The notes under the pieces are model-generated. The model worked only from the letters and a program-made list of their open reading frames with translations. It did no database searches and had not been told where the DNA came from. 41,703 bases of DNA, from contig JAFUOS010000006.1 of the NCBI GenBank assembly GCA_017472665.1, forward strand, positions 1-41,703, in the 5' to 3' direction. Positions 18,020 through 27,368 of this stretch are shown here, piece by piece. Source of the stretch: Tyzzerella sp. GTDB lineage: Bacteria; Bacillota; Clostridia; Lachnospirales; Lachnospiraceae. Position numbers and translations under genes: made by a program. Position 1 is the first letter of the stretch. Every line of letters begins with the position of its first letter.

Positions 18020-18448
18020 CTATCCAATCATCAATGTCAATTCTGCCTTTACAGCAACTTCTCCATCTACCGATGCAACCGCCTCACCAATTACCACTGG
18101 TCCTTTTTGGCGTATGATTTTTGCTTCCAATTTCAGTTTGTCTCCAGGAACGACTTTTCTGCGGAATCTACAGTTTTTGATTCCTCCAAAGTATCCCAGC
18201 TTTCCTTTATTTTCTTCTTTTGCCAATACAGCAACCGCACCAACTTGTGCCAAAGCCTCTATGATTAAAACACCAGGCATCACTGGTTCCTGTGGAAAAT
18301 GACCGGCAAAAAATTCCTCACGATAGGTCACGCATTTATAACCAACGGCATATTCTCCCGGTTCATAATCTTCAATATAGTCCACTAACAAAAATGGATG
18401 TCTATGTGGGAGAATTTCCTTAATTTCCGAAATACCCAATCTGTTCAT
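18020..18448 (-). CDS. fabZ: 3-hydroxyacyl-ACP dehydratase
   Basis: A 142-residue hot-dog fold enzyme that removes water from 3-hydroxyacyl-ACP. The catalytic His15 lies in [11 protein letters not shown] and the catalytic Glu64 in [12 protein letters not shown]. The [11 protein letters not shown] signature is complete. The second of two close ATGs (18448) is preferred because AAAGGAG is 8 bases upstream, versus only about 2 for the ATG at 18454. It sits between accB and accC, a common order in clostridial fab clusters. Confidence 0.96.
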   Translation of the reverse strand: MNRLGISEIKEILPHRHPFLLVDYIEDYEPGEYAVGYKCVTYREEFFAGHFPQEPVMPGVLIIEALAQVGAVAVLAKEENKGKLGYFGGIKNCRFRRKVVPGDKLKLEAKIIRQKGPVVIGEAVASVDGEVAVKAELTLMIG

Positions 18449-18462
18449 CTGCATTTCTCCTT

Positions 18463-18885
18463 TTATACAATACGGAATAATGGCTGACCATACTCTACAG
18501 ATTCTCCGTTTTCTACGAATACTTCTGCTATCACTCCGTCAAAATCACTTTCGATATCATTCATCAGTTTCATCGCTTCTACGATTGCAACTGTCTGACC
18601 TTTTTTCACGCTGTCTCCAACTGTCACGAACGGCTCTGCATCTTCAGCAGGTGCTGCATAAAATCTTCCTACCAATGGAGATTTTATCACGTTTCCTGCA
18701 GACTCTTCTTCCTGCACCTTCTCCGATACAACTACTTTTGCAGTCGTATCTCCGTGATATTCTACAACCTGCTGCACCACTTCTTTTTGGATACTCAGTT
18801 TTACACCGTCTTGCTCATATTGAAATCCAGTCACAGAAGAATCTGAAACTGTTTTAATTAATGTTAATAAATTTTCAAATTCCAT
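18463..18885 (-). CDS. accB: Biotin carboxyl carrier protein
   Basis: A 140-residue carrier subunit of acetyl-CoA carboxylase. The C-terminal biotinyl domain contains EAMKLMN, with Lys106 the biotin attachment site. The linker (about 40-65) is rich in V and E rather than the usual Pro/Ala. The ATG at 18885 has AGAGGTG 6 bases upstream. A GTG three codons earlier is less likely. Confidence 0.96.
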   Translation of the reverse strand: MEFENLLTLIKTVSDSSVTGFQYEQDGVKLSIQKEVVQQVVEYHGDTTAKVVVSEKVQEEESAGNVIKSPLVGRFYAAPAEDAEPFVTVGDSVKKGQTVAIVEAMKLMNDIESDFDGVIAEVFVENGESVEYGQPLFRIV

Positions 18886-18896
18886 ATTCTGCACCT

Positions 18897-20135
18897 CTAT
18901 TCTTCATATTTTTTCAGCAGAATCGTTGCATTGTGTCCGCCAAATCCCAAAGAATTACTCAGGGCATACTTGATTTCTTTTTCCACTGGAGCACCGATTG
19001 CATAATTCAAATCACATTCTGGATCTGCTTCCTTTGTGCCCATTGTCTGGTGAATAAATCCATCCTGAATAGATTTTGCCGTAACAATACATTCCACCGC
19101 ACCAGCTGCACCAAGAAGGTGACCAATCATAGACTTTGTAGAGTTGATCACTACATCTTTTGCTGCGTCGCCAAATGCTTTTTTGATTGCATAAGTTTCA
19201 AATAAATCATTATGGTGCGTACTTGTTCCATGAGCGTTGATATATTGCACTTCAGAAGGGGTAATTCCAGCTTCTTTCATTGCAAGTTCCATGGCTTTTG
19301 CTGCTCCGCTTCCATCTTCTGCAGGTGAGGTAATATGGAACGCATCTCCTGTTGCGCCATATCCAACTACTTCCGCATAAATTTTCGCACCTCTTGCTTT
19401 TGCGTGTTCTAATTCTTCTAATACAACTACGCCTGCACCTTCGCCAAGTACAAATCCGCTTCTGTCCTTGTCAAATGGAATTGACGCACGCTCTGGGTCT
19501 TCACTGGAAGTAAGCGCTGTTAATGCGGAAAATCCTGCTACACCTGTTGGGCAGACACAGCTTTCTGTTCCACCTGCAAACATAACATCTGCATCATCAT
19601 ATTGAATTGCACGGAAAGCATCTCCGATACAGTTTGTTCCTGTAGCACATGCTGTTACAACATTGGTACATTTTCCCTTCAATCCAAGTTGAATCGAAAC
19701 ATTTCCTGCTGCCATGTTCGAAATCATCATTGGAACCATCAGCGGTGCAACGCGTCCAGGCCCTTTTTCCAAAATGGTTGCATATTGTTTTTCAACCTGC
19801 TGGAGACTTCCAATACCGGAACCAATAATCACGCCACAGCGATAAGGGTCTTCGTTTTCAATTACAAATCCTGCATCCTCACAAGCTTCTTTTGCTGCCA
19901 CTACTGCATACTGCGAAAAAGTTTCCATTCTTTTAGATGCTTTAAAATCCATGCGCTCTTTTGCAACAAATCCTTTTACTTCCGCTGCAATTTTCACTTT
20001 ATAGTCTGTAGTATCAAACTGTGTGATTTTGCCAATTCCGACTTTTCCTTCTTTTACACCACTCCAAAATTCTGGCACGGTATTCCCAATCGGGGTAATT
20101 GCTCCAAGTCCTGTGATTACTACTCTTCGTTTCAT
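18897..20135 (-). CDS. fabF: 3-oxoacyl-ACP synthase II
   Basis: A 412-residue elongating condensing enzyme. The catalytic Cys163 lies in TACATGTNCIGDA. The two histidines lie in NAHGTSTHHND and STKSMIGHLLGAAG. The C-terminal NSLGFGGHNATI is typical. The start is set at ATG 20135 (MKRRVVITGLG) with GGAG 9 bases upstream. The longer in-frame reading to 20180 would overlap fabG and adds no recognisable sequence. Confidence 0.97.
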   Translation of the reverse strand: MKRRVVITGLGAITPIGNTVPEFWSGVKEGKVGIGKITQFDTTDYKVKIAAEVKGFVAKERMDFKASKRMETFSQYAVVAAKEACEDAGFVIENEDPYRCGVIIGSGIGSLQQVEKQYATILEKGPGRVAPLMVPMMISNMAAGNVSIQLGLKGKCTNVVTACATGTNCIGDAFRAIQYDDADVMFAGGTESCVCPTGVAGFSALTALTSSEDPERASIPFDKDRSGFVLGEGAGVVVLEELEHAKARGAKIYAEVVGYGATGDAFHITSPAEDGSGAAKAMELAMKEAGITPSEVQYINAHGTSTHHNDLFETYAIKKAFGDAAKDVVINSTKSMIGHLLGAAGAVECIVTAKSIQDGFIHQTMGTKEADPECDLNYAIGAPVEKEIKYALSNSLGFGGHNATILLKKYEE

Positions 20136-20160
20136 CTTTTTACACTCCAATCTTCTCGTA

Positions 20161-20901
20161 TTACATTGCCATGCCGCCATCTACATGGAGTACCTGGCCG
20201 GTAATATATTTCGCTCCATCAGATACCAAGAATGCCACTGCTTCCGCAATATCTTCGTCTTTTCCAAAATGTCCAAGTGGAATCTGCTTTGCGGCTTCTT
20301 CTTTTACTTTTTCGGATAACACACTAGTCATATCTGTTTCAATAAATCCCGGTGCAATCGCATTTACTGTGATTCCTCTGGATGCCAGTTCTTTTGCTGC
20401 CGATTTTGTCATGCCGATGACGCCGGCCTTTGATGCAGCATAATTTACCTGACCTGCATTTCCACAAACTCCTACAACAGAGGACATATTAACGATACGT
20501 CCACTTTTTTGTTTCATCATTTGTCTTGATACAAAGCGCATGCAATTGAAAGTTCCTTTTAAATTAATATCAATTACGTTTGCAAAATCTTCTTCACTCA
20601 TACGCATCAAAAGTCCGTCTTTTGTGATTCCGGCATTGTTTACGAGAATGTCGATTTTTCCGTATTTTTCAATTACTGCTTTTATAAATTCCTCACAAGC
20701 TGCGTAATCTGCTACATTGCATTGCACAATCTCAGCTTTGCCGCCTGCCTGCGTAATTTCTTCTGCCACTTCCTGTGCCTTTGCTTCAGAACCGTTATAA
20801 TTTACTACAACAGTTGCGCCAAGTTTTGCCAATTTCTTTGCAATCGCTTTCCCGATTCCGCGGGAAGCTCCTGTTACTACCGCAATCTTTCCTTCTAACA
20901 T
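20161..20901 (-). CDS. fabG: 3-oxoacyl-ACP reductase
   Basis: A 246-residue short-chain dehydrogenase that uses NADPH. Visible are TGASRGIG (10-17), NNAG, the catalytic Ser in MSSVVG, and YAASK with the catalytic Tyr and Lys. The C-terminal [12 protein letters not shown] is characteristic of FabG. Start ATG 20901 is preceded by AGGAGAAGG, 10 bases after the fabD stop. Confidence 0.97.
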   Translation of the reverse strand: MLEGKIAVVTGASRGIGKAIAKKLAKLGATVVVNYNGSEAKAQEVAEEITQAGGKAEIVQCNVADYAACEEFIKAVIEKYGKIDILVNNAGITKDGLLMRMSEEDFANVIDINLKGTFNCMRFVSRQMMKQKSGRIVNMSSVVGVCGNAGQVNYAASKAGVIGMTKSAAKELASRGITVNAIAPGFIETDMTSVLSEKVKEEAAKQIPLGHFGKDEDIAEAVAFLVSDGAKYITGQVLHVDGGMAM

Positions 20902-20911
20902 TTTCCTTCTC

Positions 20912-21835
20912 CTATGCTTTCAATTCGCTTATCACTTGATCTACATCATCCCAGGTATTAATGTTATATACCTTTGCGTTACGGTCGATTTTTCTTAAAA
21001 ATCCGTTTAACGTTTTTCCTGGTCCAATTTCTACGAACGTGTCCACACCGTCTGCAATCATTTTTTCCATGCTTTCCTGCCAACGTACAGAAGCAGATAC
21101 CTGTTTTGCCAATAATCCTTTTGTTTCAGAAATATCGTTTATGTACTCGGCTGTCACATTTGTCACATACGGTATTTCCAATCCTGAAAATTCCATCGCT
21201 TCCATTTCTTTGCCTAACTCTTCCCCTGCTGATTCCAGCATTGGTGAGTGAAATGGACCGCTGACATTGAGCATCACTGCTCGTTTTGCTCCTGCATTTT
21301 TCAATGCTTCTGCTGCCTCTTCAACTGCTGCTGTTTTTCCAGTAATTACGATTTGACCCGGGCAGTTGTAGTTTGCGACTGTGACATCCGCGATATCTTT
21401 GATCACATCTTCAATTGCTTCGGCTTCCATTCCTAAAATGGCTGCCATCGCGCCTTCTCCTTTTGGCACGGTATTCTGCATTAGAATACCTCTTTTTCTT
21501 ACCAGCTTGATCGCGTCCATTTCTTTCATGCCGCCAGCCACGCTGATTGCGCAGTATTCTCCAAGACTGAGTCCTGCAGTCACATCCGGTTTTAAACCTT
21601 TTTCTTCCAGTACTTTTGTCATTGCTAAACAAGTAGTTACCATTGCTGCCTGCGTATACTCTGTCAAATCTAACTTGTCATTTTCTTCAAAGCACAATGC
21701 TTTCATATCTATCTGCAAAAGCTCAGATGCTTCGTCATATATTGCCTTTGCTAATTCACTATTTTCATAAAAATCTTTTCCCATGCCGGCTTTTTGTGCG
21801 CCCTGACCCGGGTAAATAAATGCAATTTTACTCAT
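20912..21835 (-). CDS. fabD: Malonyl-CoA:ACP transacylase
   Basis: A 307-residue enzyme that loads malonate onto ACP. The nucleophile Ser90 lies in GLSLGEY, the partner His196 in GPFHSPML, and the N-terminal FIYPGQGAQ is conserved. It overlaps the end of fabK by 8 bases (start within the last codons of fabK), indicating coupled translation. Confidence 0.97.
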   Translation of the reverse strand: MSKIAFIYPGQGAQKAGMGKDFYENSELAKAIYDEASELLQIDMKALCFEENDKLDLTEYTQAAMVTTCLAMTKVLEEKGLKPDVTAGLSLGEYCAISVAGGMKEMDAIKLVRKRGILMQNTVPKGEGAMAAILGMEAEAIEDVIKDIADVTVANYNCPGQIVITGKTAAVEEAAEALKNAGAKRAVMLNVSGPFHSPMLESAGEELGKEMEAMEFSGLEIPYVTNVTAEYINDISETKGLLAKQVSASVRWQESMEKMIADGVDTFVEIGPGKTLNGFLRKIDRNAKVYNINTWDDVDQVISELKA

Positions 21836-22766
21836 AGAAATTCATTCCTCCAATAAGTGCATCTGTTTCTGTCACCAGTTTTTGAACCAGTTCCTGACAA
21901 GTGAGTTCCTCTTTTACCATTGCTGCACTCTGTCCTGCCATTACACTTCCGTTTACAACATCACCGTCTACAACTGCCTTTCTAAGGCCTCCCAGTGTTA
22001 AAAGCTCTAATTCTTCAAAACCTGCACCGCTCTTTTCCAATTCCAGATATTTTTTTGTCATCTGGTTACGAAGAGCACGTACCGGATGTCCAGTAGTTCT
22101 TCCGGTTACACGCGAATCAATATCCTTAGCCTTTAAAATTGCCTGCTTATAATTTTCATGAACAATAGACTCTTTCGTCGTTACAAAATGGGTTCCAAGC
22201 TGCATTCCCTTTGCACCAAGCATAAAGGCCGCTGCCATTCCCCTTCCATCTGCGATTCCCCCAGCTGCGATTACCGGTATATTGACCGCATCTACAATCT
22301 GTGGAACCAAAACCATTGTTGTGTTTTCTCCGATGTGTCCTCCTGCTTCACAGCCTTCTGCAACTACTGCATCTGCTCCGCAGCGCTCCATTCTCTTTGC
22401 AAGTGCAACAGAAGCTACGACTGGAATCACTTTGACTCCAGCTTCTTTCCACATCTCCATATATTTTTCAGGATTTCCAGCGCCAGTGGTTACCACTTTT
22501 ACGCCTTCCTCCACAATCACCTTTGCCACTTCATCCGCATACGGACTCATCAGCATAATATTTACTCCGAATGGCTTATCTGTAAGCTTCTTCGCTTCTC
22601 TTATTTGTTCGCGTACCCATTCTGCCGGAGCGCTTGCTGCTCCAATCAGTCCAAGCCCACCGGCATTCGATACGCCGGCCGCAAGATGATACTCAGCAAC
22701 CCAAGCCATGCCTCCCTGGATAATTGGATATTCGATTCCCAGTAATTCGGTTACTTCCGTTTTCAT
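21828..22766 (-). CDS. fabK: Enoyl-ACP reductase II (FMN-dependent)
   Basis: A 312-residue FMN flavoprotein that performs the last reduction of each elongation cycle. It is the triclosan-tolerant alternative to FabI. It starts with YPIIQGGMAWVAEYHLAAGVSNAGGLG and has EGCEAGGHIG, PVIAAGGIADGRG and GAKGMQLGTHF, the FMN phosphate region. No fabI is seen in the window. A second, longer FabK relative lies at 13866-14933. Confidence 0.96.
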   Translation of the reverse strand: MKTEVTELLGIEYPIIQGGMAWVAEYHLAAGVSNAGGLGLIGAASAPAEWVREQIREAKKLTDKPFGVNIMLMSPYADEVAKVIVEEGVKVVTTGAGNPEKYMEMWKEAGVKVIPVVASVALAKRMERCGADAVVAEGCEAGGHIGENTTMVLVPQIVDAVNIPVIAAGGIADGRGMAAAFMLGAKGMQLGTHFVTTKESIVHENYKQAILKAKDIDSRVTGRTTGHPVRALRNQMTKKYLELEKSGAGFEELELLTLGGLRKAVVDGDVVNGSVMAGQSAAMVKEELTCQELVQKLVTETDALIGGMNFYE

Positions 22767-22790
22767 GTTACAACCTCTTTTCTTTCTAAA

Positions 22791-23015
22791 TTATTTTTGT
22801 AATCCTTCGATGTATGTTACTACTTTTCCGATTGAAGTAAGTTCTGCAAGTGAATCTGTGTCGATTTCAACTTCGAAAGCATCTTCAAAAGACATTACCA
22901 TATCCATTAAATCAAGAGAATCTGCTCCCAATTCTTCAAATGTTGTTTCCGCTGTTAAATCTGCTGCATCTACTCCTAAACCGTCTGCTACAATTTCTTT
23001 TACTTTTTCTAACAT
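22791..23015 (-). CDS. acpP: Acyl carrier protein
   Basis: A 74-residue acidic carrier. Ser33 in GADSLDLM carries the phosphopantetheine arm. It is four-helix sized with no extensions. Start ATG 23015 follows AAAGGAG with 8-9 base spacing. It is separated from fabH by 112 bases containing two hairpins, unlike the near-zero gaps elsewhere in the operon. Confidence 0.97.
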   Translation of the reverse strand: MLEKVKEIVADGLGVDAADLTAETTFEELGADSLDLMDMVMSFEDAFEVEIDTDSLAELTSIGKVVTYIEGLQK

Positions 23016-23045
23016 GTTTTTAATCTCCTTTTTTTACATTCATAA

Positions 23046-23125
23046 AAGTTTTATATGTAATCCGTCATACTGTCTGACGGGAATTACCCTTTTCCATTCA
23101 ACTTGGTGCCTGATTTGCACCTTGC
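23046..23125 (-). other. Hairpins in the fabH-acpP gap
   Basis: On the minus strand, GGTGC-AAATCAG-GCACC follows the fabH stop, and CCGTCA-GACAGTA-TGACGG lies further down. Neither is followed by a T run. They may be mRNA processing or stabilising elements that raise acpP expression relative to fabH; this is inference. Confidence 0.45.
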
Positions 23126-23127
23126 CG

Positions 23128-24090
23128 CTACCACTCAACCAGTGTTGCGCCCCATGATAAGCCGGCGCCAAAACCTGCAAGTATTAATTTCTGTCCTTTT
23201 TTCAGCTTTCCACTGCGATTCATCTCATCCAAAAGAATCGGGATACTGGCCGAAGATGTATTTCCATACTCTGAAATATTCATCGGGAATTTGTCGATAT
23301 CTACCTTCATCCTCTTTGCTACCGATTCAATAATTCTCTGATTTGCCTGGTGAAGAATGAACCAATCCATATCTTCCGCTGTATATTCTGTTTTTTCCAG
23401 CAGTTCTGTAATGACCTCTGGCACTTTTTTAACTGCAAATTTGAACACTTCTTTTCCATCCATGCTCAGGAAAGTCTCTTTCGCCTCTTCTTTTTTCTGC
23501 CAATCTCTTTGGTGGCGGCTCTCACATGCGAGCACTTCCCCTTTTACTCCATCCGAATGCATTACACAAGGTTTGATTTCTCCATCCTCTGCACGAATGA
23601 CTGCTGCTCCAGCACCATCTCCAAATAAAATGCAGCTGCCTCGGTCTTCCCAATTTACGATATTAGAAAGACTTTCACTTCCGATAATCAAAACTGTCTT
23701 ACAGACTCCTGCCGCAATATATGCCTGAGCCGTATTATATGCAAATACAAAGCCGCTGCACGCAGCACTCATGTCAAATCCTGCTGCATTGACCGCACCA
23801 AGCTCTTTTTGTACTTCGCATGCCATCCCAGGAGTAATGTGATTTGGTGTAATTGTTGCTACTAAAATCAGATCCAATTCTTCAGCCTTCACCGCTCCAT
23901 TTTCCAAAGCCGCCTTTGCCGCTTTAACTGCCATACTGACTGTTGTATCATCTTTCACGATATGTCTTCGGACGATTCCTGTTCTTTCCCGAATCCATTC
24001 ATCGCTGGTATCAACCAATTTCGCTATATCATGATTATCATAATAATTTTCCGGCACATATGACCCTGTACCACATATTTTTCCAACCAT
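23128..24090 (-). CDS. fabH: 3-oxoacyl-ACP synthase III
   Basis: A 320-residue initiating condensing enzyme that joins an acyl-CoA primer to malonyl-ACP. Catalytic Cys111 lies in SAACSGFVFAYN. The His and Asn are in LHQANQRI and SEYGNTSSAS. The C-terminal GFGAGLSWGATLVEW is typical. Start ATG 24090 follows AAAAAGGAG. It is the first gene of the fatty acid operon. Confidence 0.97.
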   Translation of the reverse strand: MVGKICGTGSYVPENYYDNHDIAKLVDTSDEWIRERTGIVRRHIVKDDTTVSMAVKAAKAALENGAVKAEELDLILVATITPNHITPGMACEVQKELGAVNAAGFDMSAACSGFVFAYNTAQAYIAAGVCKTVLIIGSESLSNIVNWEDRGSCILFGDGAGAAVIRAEDGEIKPCVMHSDGVKGEVLACESRHQRDWQKKEEAKETFLSMDGKEVFKFAVKKVPEVITELLEKTEYTAEDMDWFILHQANQRIIESVAKRMKVDIDKFPMNISEYGNTSSASIPILLDEMNRSGKLKKGQKLILAGFGAGLSWGATLVEW

Positions 24091-24107
24091 TGGTATTCTC
24101 CTTTTTG

Positions 24108-24160
24108 TTTGAGTTTAAATTATTTTGAATTTCAAATATTTTTATTCTCAAATTGTTTGA
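24108..24160 (-). promoter_or_regulatory. Candidate FabT operators at fabH
   Basis: TTTGAATTTCAAA (24124-24136) is a perfect TTTGA-N3-TCAAA palindrome, matching the known FabT site. A related inverted pair, TCAAA-TTG-TTTGA (24148-24160), abuts the -10 element and covers the likely start site. A weaker copy, TTTGAGTTTAAA, lies at 24108-24119. Together they could block transcription of the whole operon, whose last gene encodes a MarR protein. Confidence 0.65.
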
Positions 24161-24189
24161 ACTATAACACACCTGGAAAGATTTAGCAA
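24161..24189 (-). promoter_or_regulatory. Promoter of fatty acid operon
   Basis: Minus-strand TTGCTA (24189-24184), 17-base spacer, TATAGT (24166-24161). Transcription should start near 24154, leaving a leader of about 64 bases before fabH. Confidence 0.7.
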
Positions 24190-24272
24190 GTGTCTTTATA
24201 AATAATTTATAAATGGGGTACCTTCATTATAGATTCGTGTTCAAACAAAAATAGATTGCACAATGAGACCAT

Positions 24273-24300
24273 TGCATGGTACATTTGTACCATAATTAAT
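24273..24300 (+). promoter_or_regulatory. TetR gene promoter with palindromic operator
   Basis: TTGCAT (24273-24278), 17-base spacer, ATTAAT (24296-24301 region). The spacer is nearly filled by the palindrome ATGGTACATTTGTACCAT (24276-24293; 8-base arms with a TT centre). A half copy, TTGTACCAT, recurs at 24348-24356 across the TetR start codon. Position and symmetry suggest autoregulation. Confidence 0.6.
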
Positions 24301-24354
24301 ATTTTATTTCAAGCAGTGCAGAGTCAACTGGGACAAAGGAGGAAATTTTGTACC

Positions 24355-24855
24355 ATGAAAGAACCAAAAAATGCGAACGAAGTTGTGATAGAAAGTATTA
24401 TTCAATCCACATTCGACCTTATGAAACACAAAAGCCTTGACGATATTTCCATTACTGATATTGTCCGGCATGCAGGCGTCAGCAGAAATTCCTTTTACAG
24501 AAATTTTAATGATAAAGAGGATATCATTCGCCGCTGCATTTCAAAGGAAACCGAGTGCTGGCAGGAAGAAGTCCACAAAAAATATACATCTATGTTGGAT
24601 TCAGGCGAGTTTATTCTTTTATTATTAGAGCACATTTACGATTATCGTGATCTGATTGCTCTTCTCATGCGCGATAAAAAAATGTACTTATTGGAAGATG
24701 AATTTGACTACAGATTAAAAATACGGCTGGAATCTGAAAGTGATCCTTGGCATATTGCCTTTATTGCCGGGGGCTTATATAAATTGTTTCTTTATTGGGC
24801 AGAGACAGGTTATCAGAAAACGCCACAGGAAATTGCAGCATATGTAAATTTTTAA
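24355..24855 (+). CDS. TetR family transcriptional regulator
   Basis: A 166-residue regulator. The N-terminal helix-turn-helix is clear at about residues 34-53 (ITDIVRHAGVSRNSFYRNF). The all-helical ligand domain ends with IAFIAGGLYKLFLYWAETGYQKTP, resembling the TetR_C_8-like group in Firmicutes. The ATG at 24355 has AAGGAGG 12 bases upstream; an upstream in-frame ATG at 24256 would run through the promoter and is rejected. It is divergent from fabH and lies 93 bases ahead of potA, so either operon or only itself could be its target. Confidence 0.9.
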   Translation: MKEPKNANEVVIESIIQSTFDLMKHKSLDDISITDIVRHAGVSRNSFYRNFNDKEDIIRRCISKETECWQEEVHKKYTSMLDSGEFILLLLEHIYDYRDLIALLMRDKKMYLLEDEFDYRLKIRLESESDPWHIAFIAGGLYKLFLYWAETGYQKTPQEIAAYVNF

Positions 24856-24864
24856 TTCCATCTA

Positions 24865-24894
24865 TTGCAATATATATAGGCATATTTGTATAAT
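24865..24894 (+). promoter_or_regulatory. Promoter of pot operon
   Basis: TTGCAA (24865-24870), 18-base spacer, TATAAT (24889-24894), about 55 bases before potA. Confidence 0.7.
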
Positions 24895-24948
24895 GAAATA
24901 GGTTAAACCACCGATGTTCTAACAGATATTTTGAAAGGAGAAGGTGAT

Positions 24949-26526
24949 ATGGATAAAAAGAAACTGATTGAGTTTCGTAATATTGTCAAAAGTTTTGACG
25001 GACAGATTATTTTAAAAGGGGTCAACCTTGATATATATGAAAATGAATTTGTAACCTTATTAGGTCCAAGCGGTTGTGGAAAAACAACACTTCTTAGAAT
25101 TCTTGGCGGATTTTTGGAAGCCGATGAAGGAAAAGTTATTTTTGACGGAGAAGACATCAGTCACAAGCCGCCTTACCAAAGGGAACTGAATACCGTATTT
25201 CAAAAATACGCATTATTTCCTCATTTAAGTGTATTTGAAAATATTGCTTTCGGTCTGAAACTGAAAAAAATGAGTAAAGACGTTATTGAACAGAAAGTCA
25301 TGAAGATGCTAAAACTCATTGGGCTGGAAGGCTATGAAAATAAAAATACAACTCTGCTCTCCGGCGGTCAGCAGCAGCGTGTTGCGATTGCAAGGGCGCT
25401 TGTAAATGAACCGAAGGTTCTGCTTTTGGACGAGCCATTGGCAGCATTAGACTTAAAACTGCGAAAAGAAATGCAGTATGAATTAAAACGCATTCAACAG
25501 GAAGTCGGCATCACCTTTATTTTCGTAACTCACGACCAGGAAGAAGCGCTTACCATGTCAGATAAAATCGTCGTTATGAAAAGCGGTGAAATCCAGCAGG
25601 TAGGTACACCAGAAGAGATTTACAATGAACCTGCGAACCGCTATGTTGCAAACTTTATCGGTGAGAGCAACATTCTCTCCGCAACTATGCTGGAGGACTA
25701 TAAGGTGCGATTTGACGATATCACCTTTGACTGTGTGGACTTTGGATTCAAGCCAAACGAACCAGTAGACGTAGTCATTCGTCCGGAAGATATTGACATT
25801 GTAGACGTAAAAGACGGAAAGATGACAGGCGAAGTGTTAAGCGTCCTTTTTAAAGGCGTGCACTATGAAATTATCGTAGAAACCGTTCCCGGTACTAGCG
25901 TGACGGTCAACATGCGTGTCATTCGCAACCATGATGTCACCAGTGAAAATGGAAAAGAAAAAATCAGCGCCAATGATTTCTTCGTAGACTTAGAAGACGT
26001 AAAAGATTTGGACGACAAGGAAATCATCGCCCGTTCCAACGCACAGGCTTGGGACCCGGAAAGCGACGAATATATTTCCATTGCAAAAATTGAATATGAC
26101 CTGCAGGAGGAGATAGGCCAATATCCAGTTACCTTCTCAACCTCAAATGGCACTAGCATTGAGCGCAATATTTACGTCGTAAATCAACCATTCGTAAAAA
26201 ATGAAAAAGCAAACGAAGCCATTATGGCATTTAACTTCTTCAAAACCGTGGATGAAATCACCGAATCCCAAGCTTTGGATACAGACTTAAAACTGTGGGC
26301 CAATGCACAGGGCTGGAAACTGAGTGATGAAGACCAGAGCATCGACATCAGTGTAGATTACGATTTTGACCCGGAAGATGTAAAAGAAGGCGTTTATAAA
26401 ATTACATTCTGGACAACGGGACGTGAATTTAAGATTCACACCACAGACTATTCGGAAGTTGGTCAGGAGGTCGGACTGACATTCTTCCCAGAAGATATTC
26501 ATGTCATGTCAAGGATGATTTTCTAA
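24949..26526 (+). CDS. potA: Spermidine/putrescine ABC transporter ATPase with inserted Ig-like repeats
   Basis: A 525-residue ATPase of a polyamine importer; PotA is normally about 350-380. Walker [10 protein letters not shown] is at 39-47, LSGGQQQR at about 135, Walker B LLLDEP at about 160, followed by a TOBE domain from about 240. Between about residues 336 and 495 the TOBE domain is interrupted by two tandem related segments. Each has a DFF/NFF start, NAQAW or NAQGW, an acidic stretch, then YPVTFST or YKITFWT. They resemble Ig-like repeats of surface proteins. The TOBE C-terminus ([12 protein letters not shown]) resumes afterwards. The ATG at 24949 has AAAGGAG 8 bases upstream. Confidence 0.95.
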   Translation: MDKKKLIEFRNIVKSFDGQIILKGVNLDIYENEFVTLLGPSGCGKTTLLRILGGFLEADEGKVIFDGEDISHKPPYQRELNTVFQKYALFPHLSVFENIAFGLKLKKMSKDVIEQKVMKMLKLIGLEGYENKNTTLLSGGQQQRVAIARALVNEPKVLLLDEPLAALDLKLRKEMQYELKRIQQEVGITFIFVTHDQEEALTMSDKIVVMKSGEIQQVGTPEEIYNEPANRYVANFIGESNILSATMLEDYKVRFDDITFDCVDFGFKPNEPVDVVIRPEDIDIVDVKDGKMTGEVLSVLFKGVHYEIIVETVPGTSVTVNMRVIRNHDVTSENGKEKISANDFFVDLEDVKDLDDKEIIARSNAQAWDPESDEYISIAKIEYDLQEEIGQYPVTFSTSNGTSIERNIYVVNQPFVKNEKANEAIMAFNFFKTVDEITESQALDTDLKLWANAQGWKLSDEDQSIDISVDYDFDPEDVKEGVYKITFWTTGREFKIHTTDYSEVGQEVGLTFFPEDIHVMSRMIF

Positions 26527-27363
26527 ATGAAACGCTTTTCACAATTAGCAATCCCATACATTGTTTGGGCGGTGTTAATGTTAGTTCTCCCGATGGCGCT
26601 TATTGCCATGTATTCCTTTATGGAACAGGGAAACAGCATTATTTCATTCTCCCTTACTTTGGAACATTACGTCAAATTTTTTACCGACCCGGATTTTTTA
26701 ATTATCCTTTGGCGTTCCATTGTGATTGCAATTAAAACAACGATTATTTGTCTGCTGATTGGCTATCCGATTGCATATGTGATTGCACGCAGCAGCGAGC
26801 GTATGCAGAACATCCTCGTGCTTTGTATCACATTGCCGACATGGATTAATGCACTTGTTCGTACCTATGCGTGGATTGGACTGCTAAGCGAAGGCGGACT
26901 GATTCAGCAAATCCTGAAGATTTTTGGATTGGGAGGAGTAGAACTTCTCTATACGGAGGCAGCTGTCCTTTTGGGGATGGTGTACAACTTCCTGCCATTT
27001 ATGATTTTGCAGATTAATACGTCTCTGTGTAAGATGGACCACTCTTTATTAGAGGCAGGTGCAGACCTGGGGGCAAGCCCAGTGCAAGCATTTATGCGCA
27101 TCACTCTTCCATTGTCACTCCCTGGAGTTATCAATGGAATTACGCTGGTATTCTTACCAGCAATCAGTTCCTTCTTTATCCCAAAACTTTTGGGCGGAGG
27201 ACAATACTTCTTAATCGGAAACCTGATTGAAAATCAATTTATCACCGTGGGCGAATGGAACTTCGGAAGTGCCATCTCCATGATTATGGCGATTATCATG
27301 ATGCTTATGATGATGGCTGTGCGTAAAGTTGAGAAACGGAATCAGGGTGGAAAGGAGGAGTAA
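26527..27363 (+). CDS. potB: Spermidine/putrescine ABC transporter permease
   Basis: A 278-residue inner-membrane permease with six hydrophobic helices and the EAA-type loop EAGADLGASPVQAFMRITLPLSLPG that contacts the ATPase. The ATG immediately follows the potA stop codon, so translation is coupled. The family is MetI-like binding-protein-dependent transport. Confidence 0.96.
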   Translation: MKRFSQLAIPYIVWAVLMLVLPMALIAMYSFMEQGNSIISFSLTLEHYVKFFTDPDFLIILWRSIVIAIKTTIICLLIGYPIAYVIARSSERMQNILVLCITLPTWINALVRTYAWIGLLSEGGLIQQILKIFGLGGVELLYTEAAVLLGMVYNFLPFMILQINTSLCKMDHSLLEAGADLGASPVQAFMRITLPLSLPGVINGITLVFLPAISSFFIPKLLGGGQYFLIGNLIENQFITVGEWNFGSAISMIMAIIMMLMMMAVRKVEKRNQGGKEE

Positions 27364-27368
27364 TCATT

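Noticed and set aside
24256-24354. Upstream ATG extension of the TetR gene
   Set aside because: It would place coding sequence across the promoter and palindrome and lacks a ribosome binding site.
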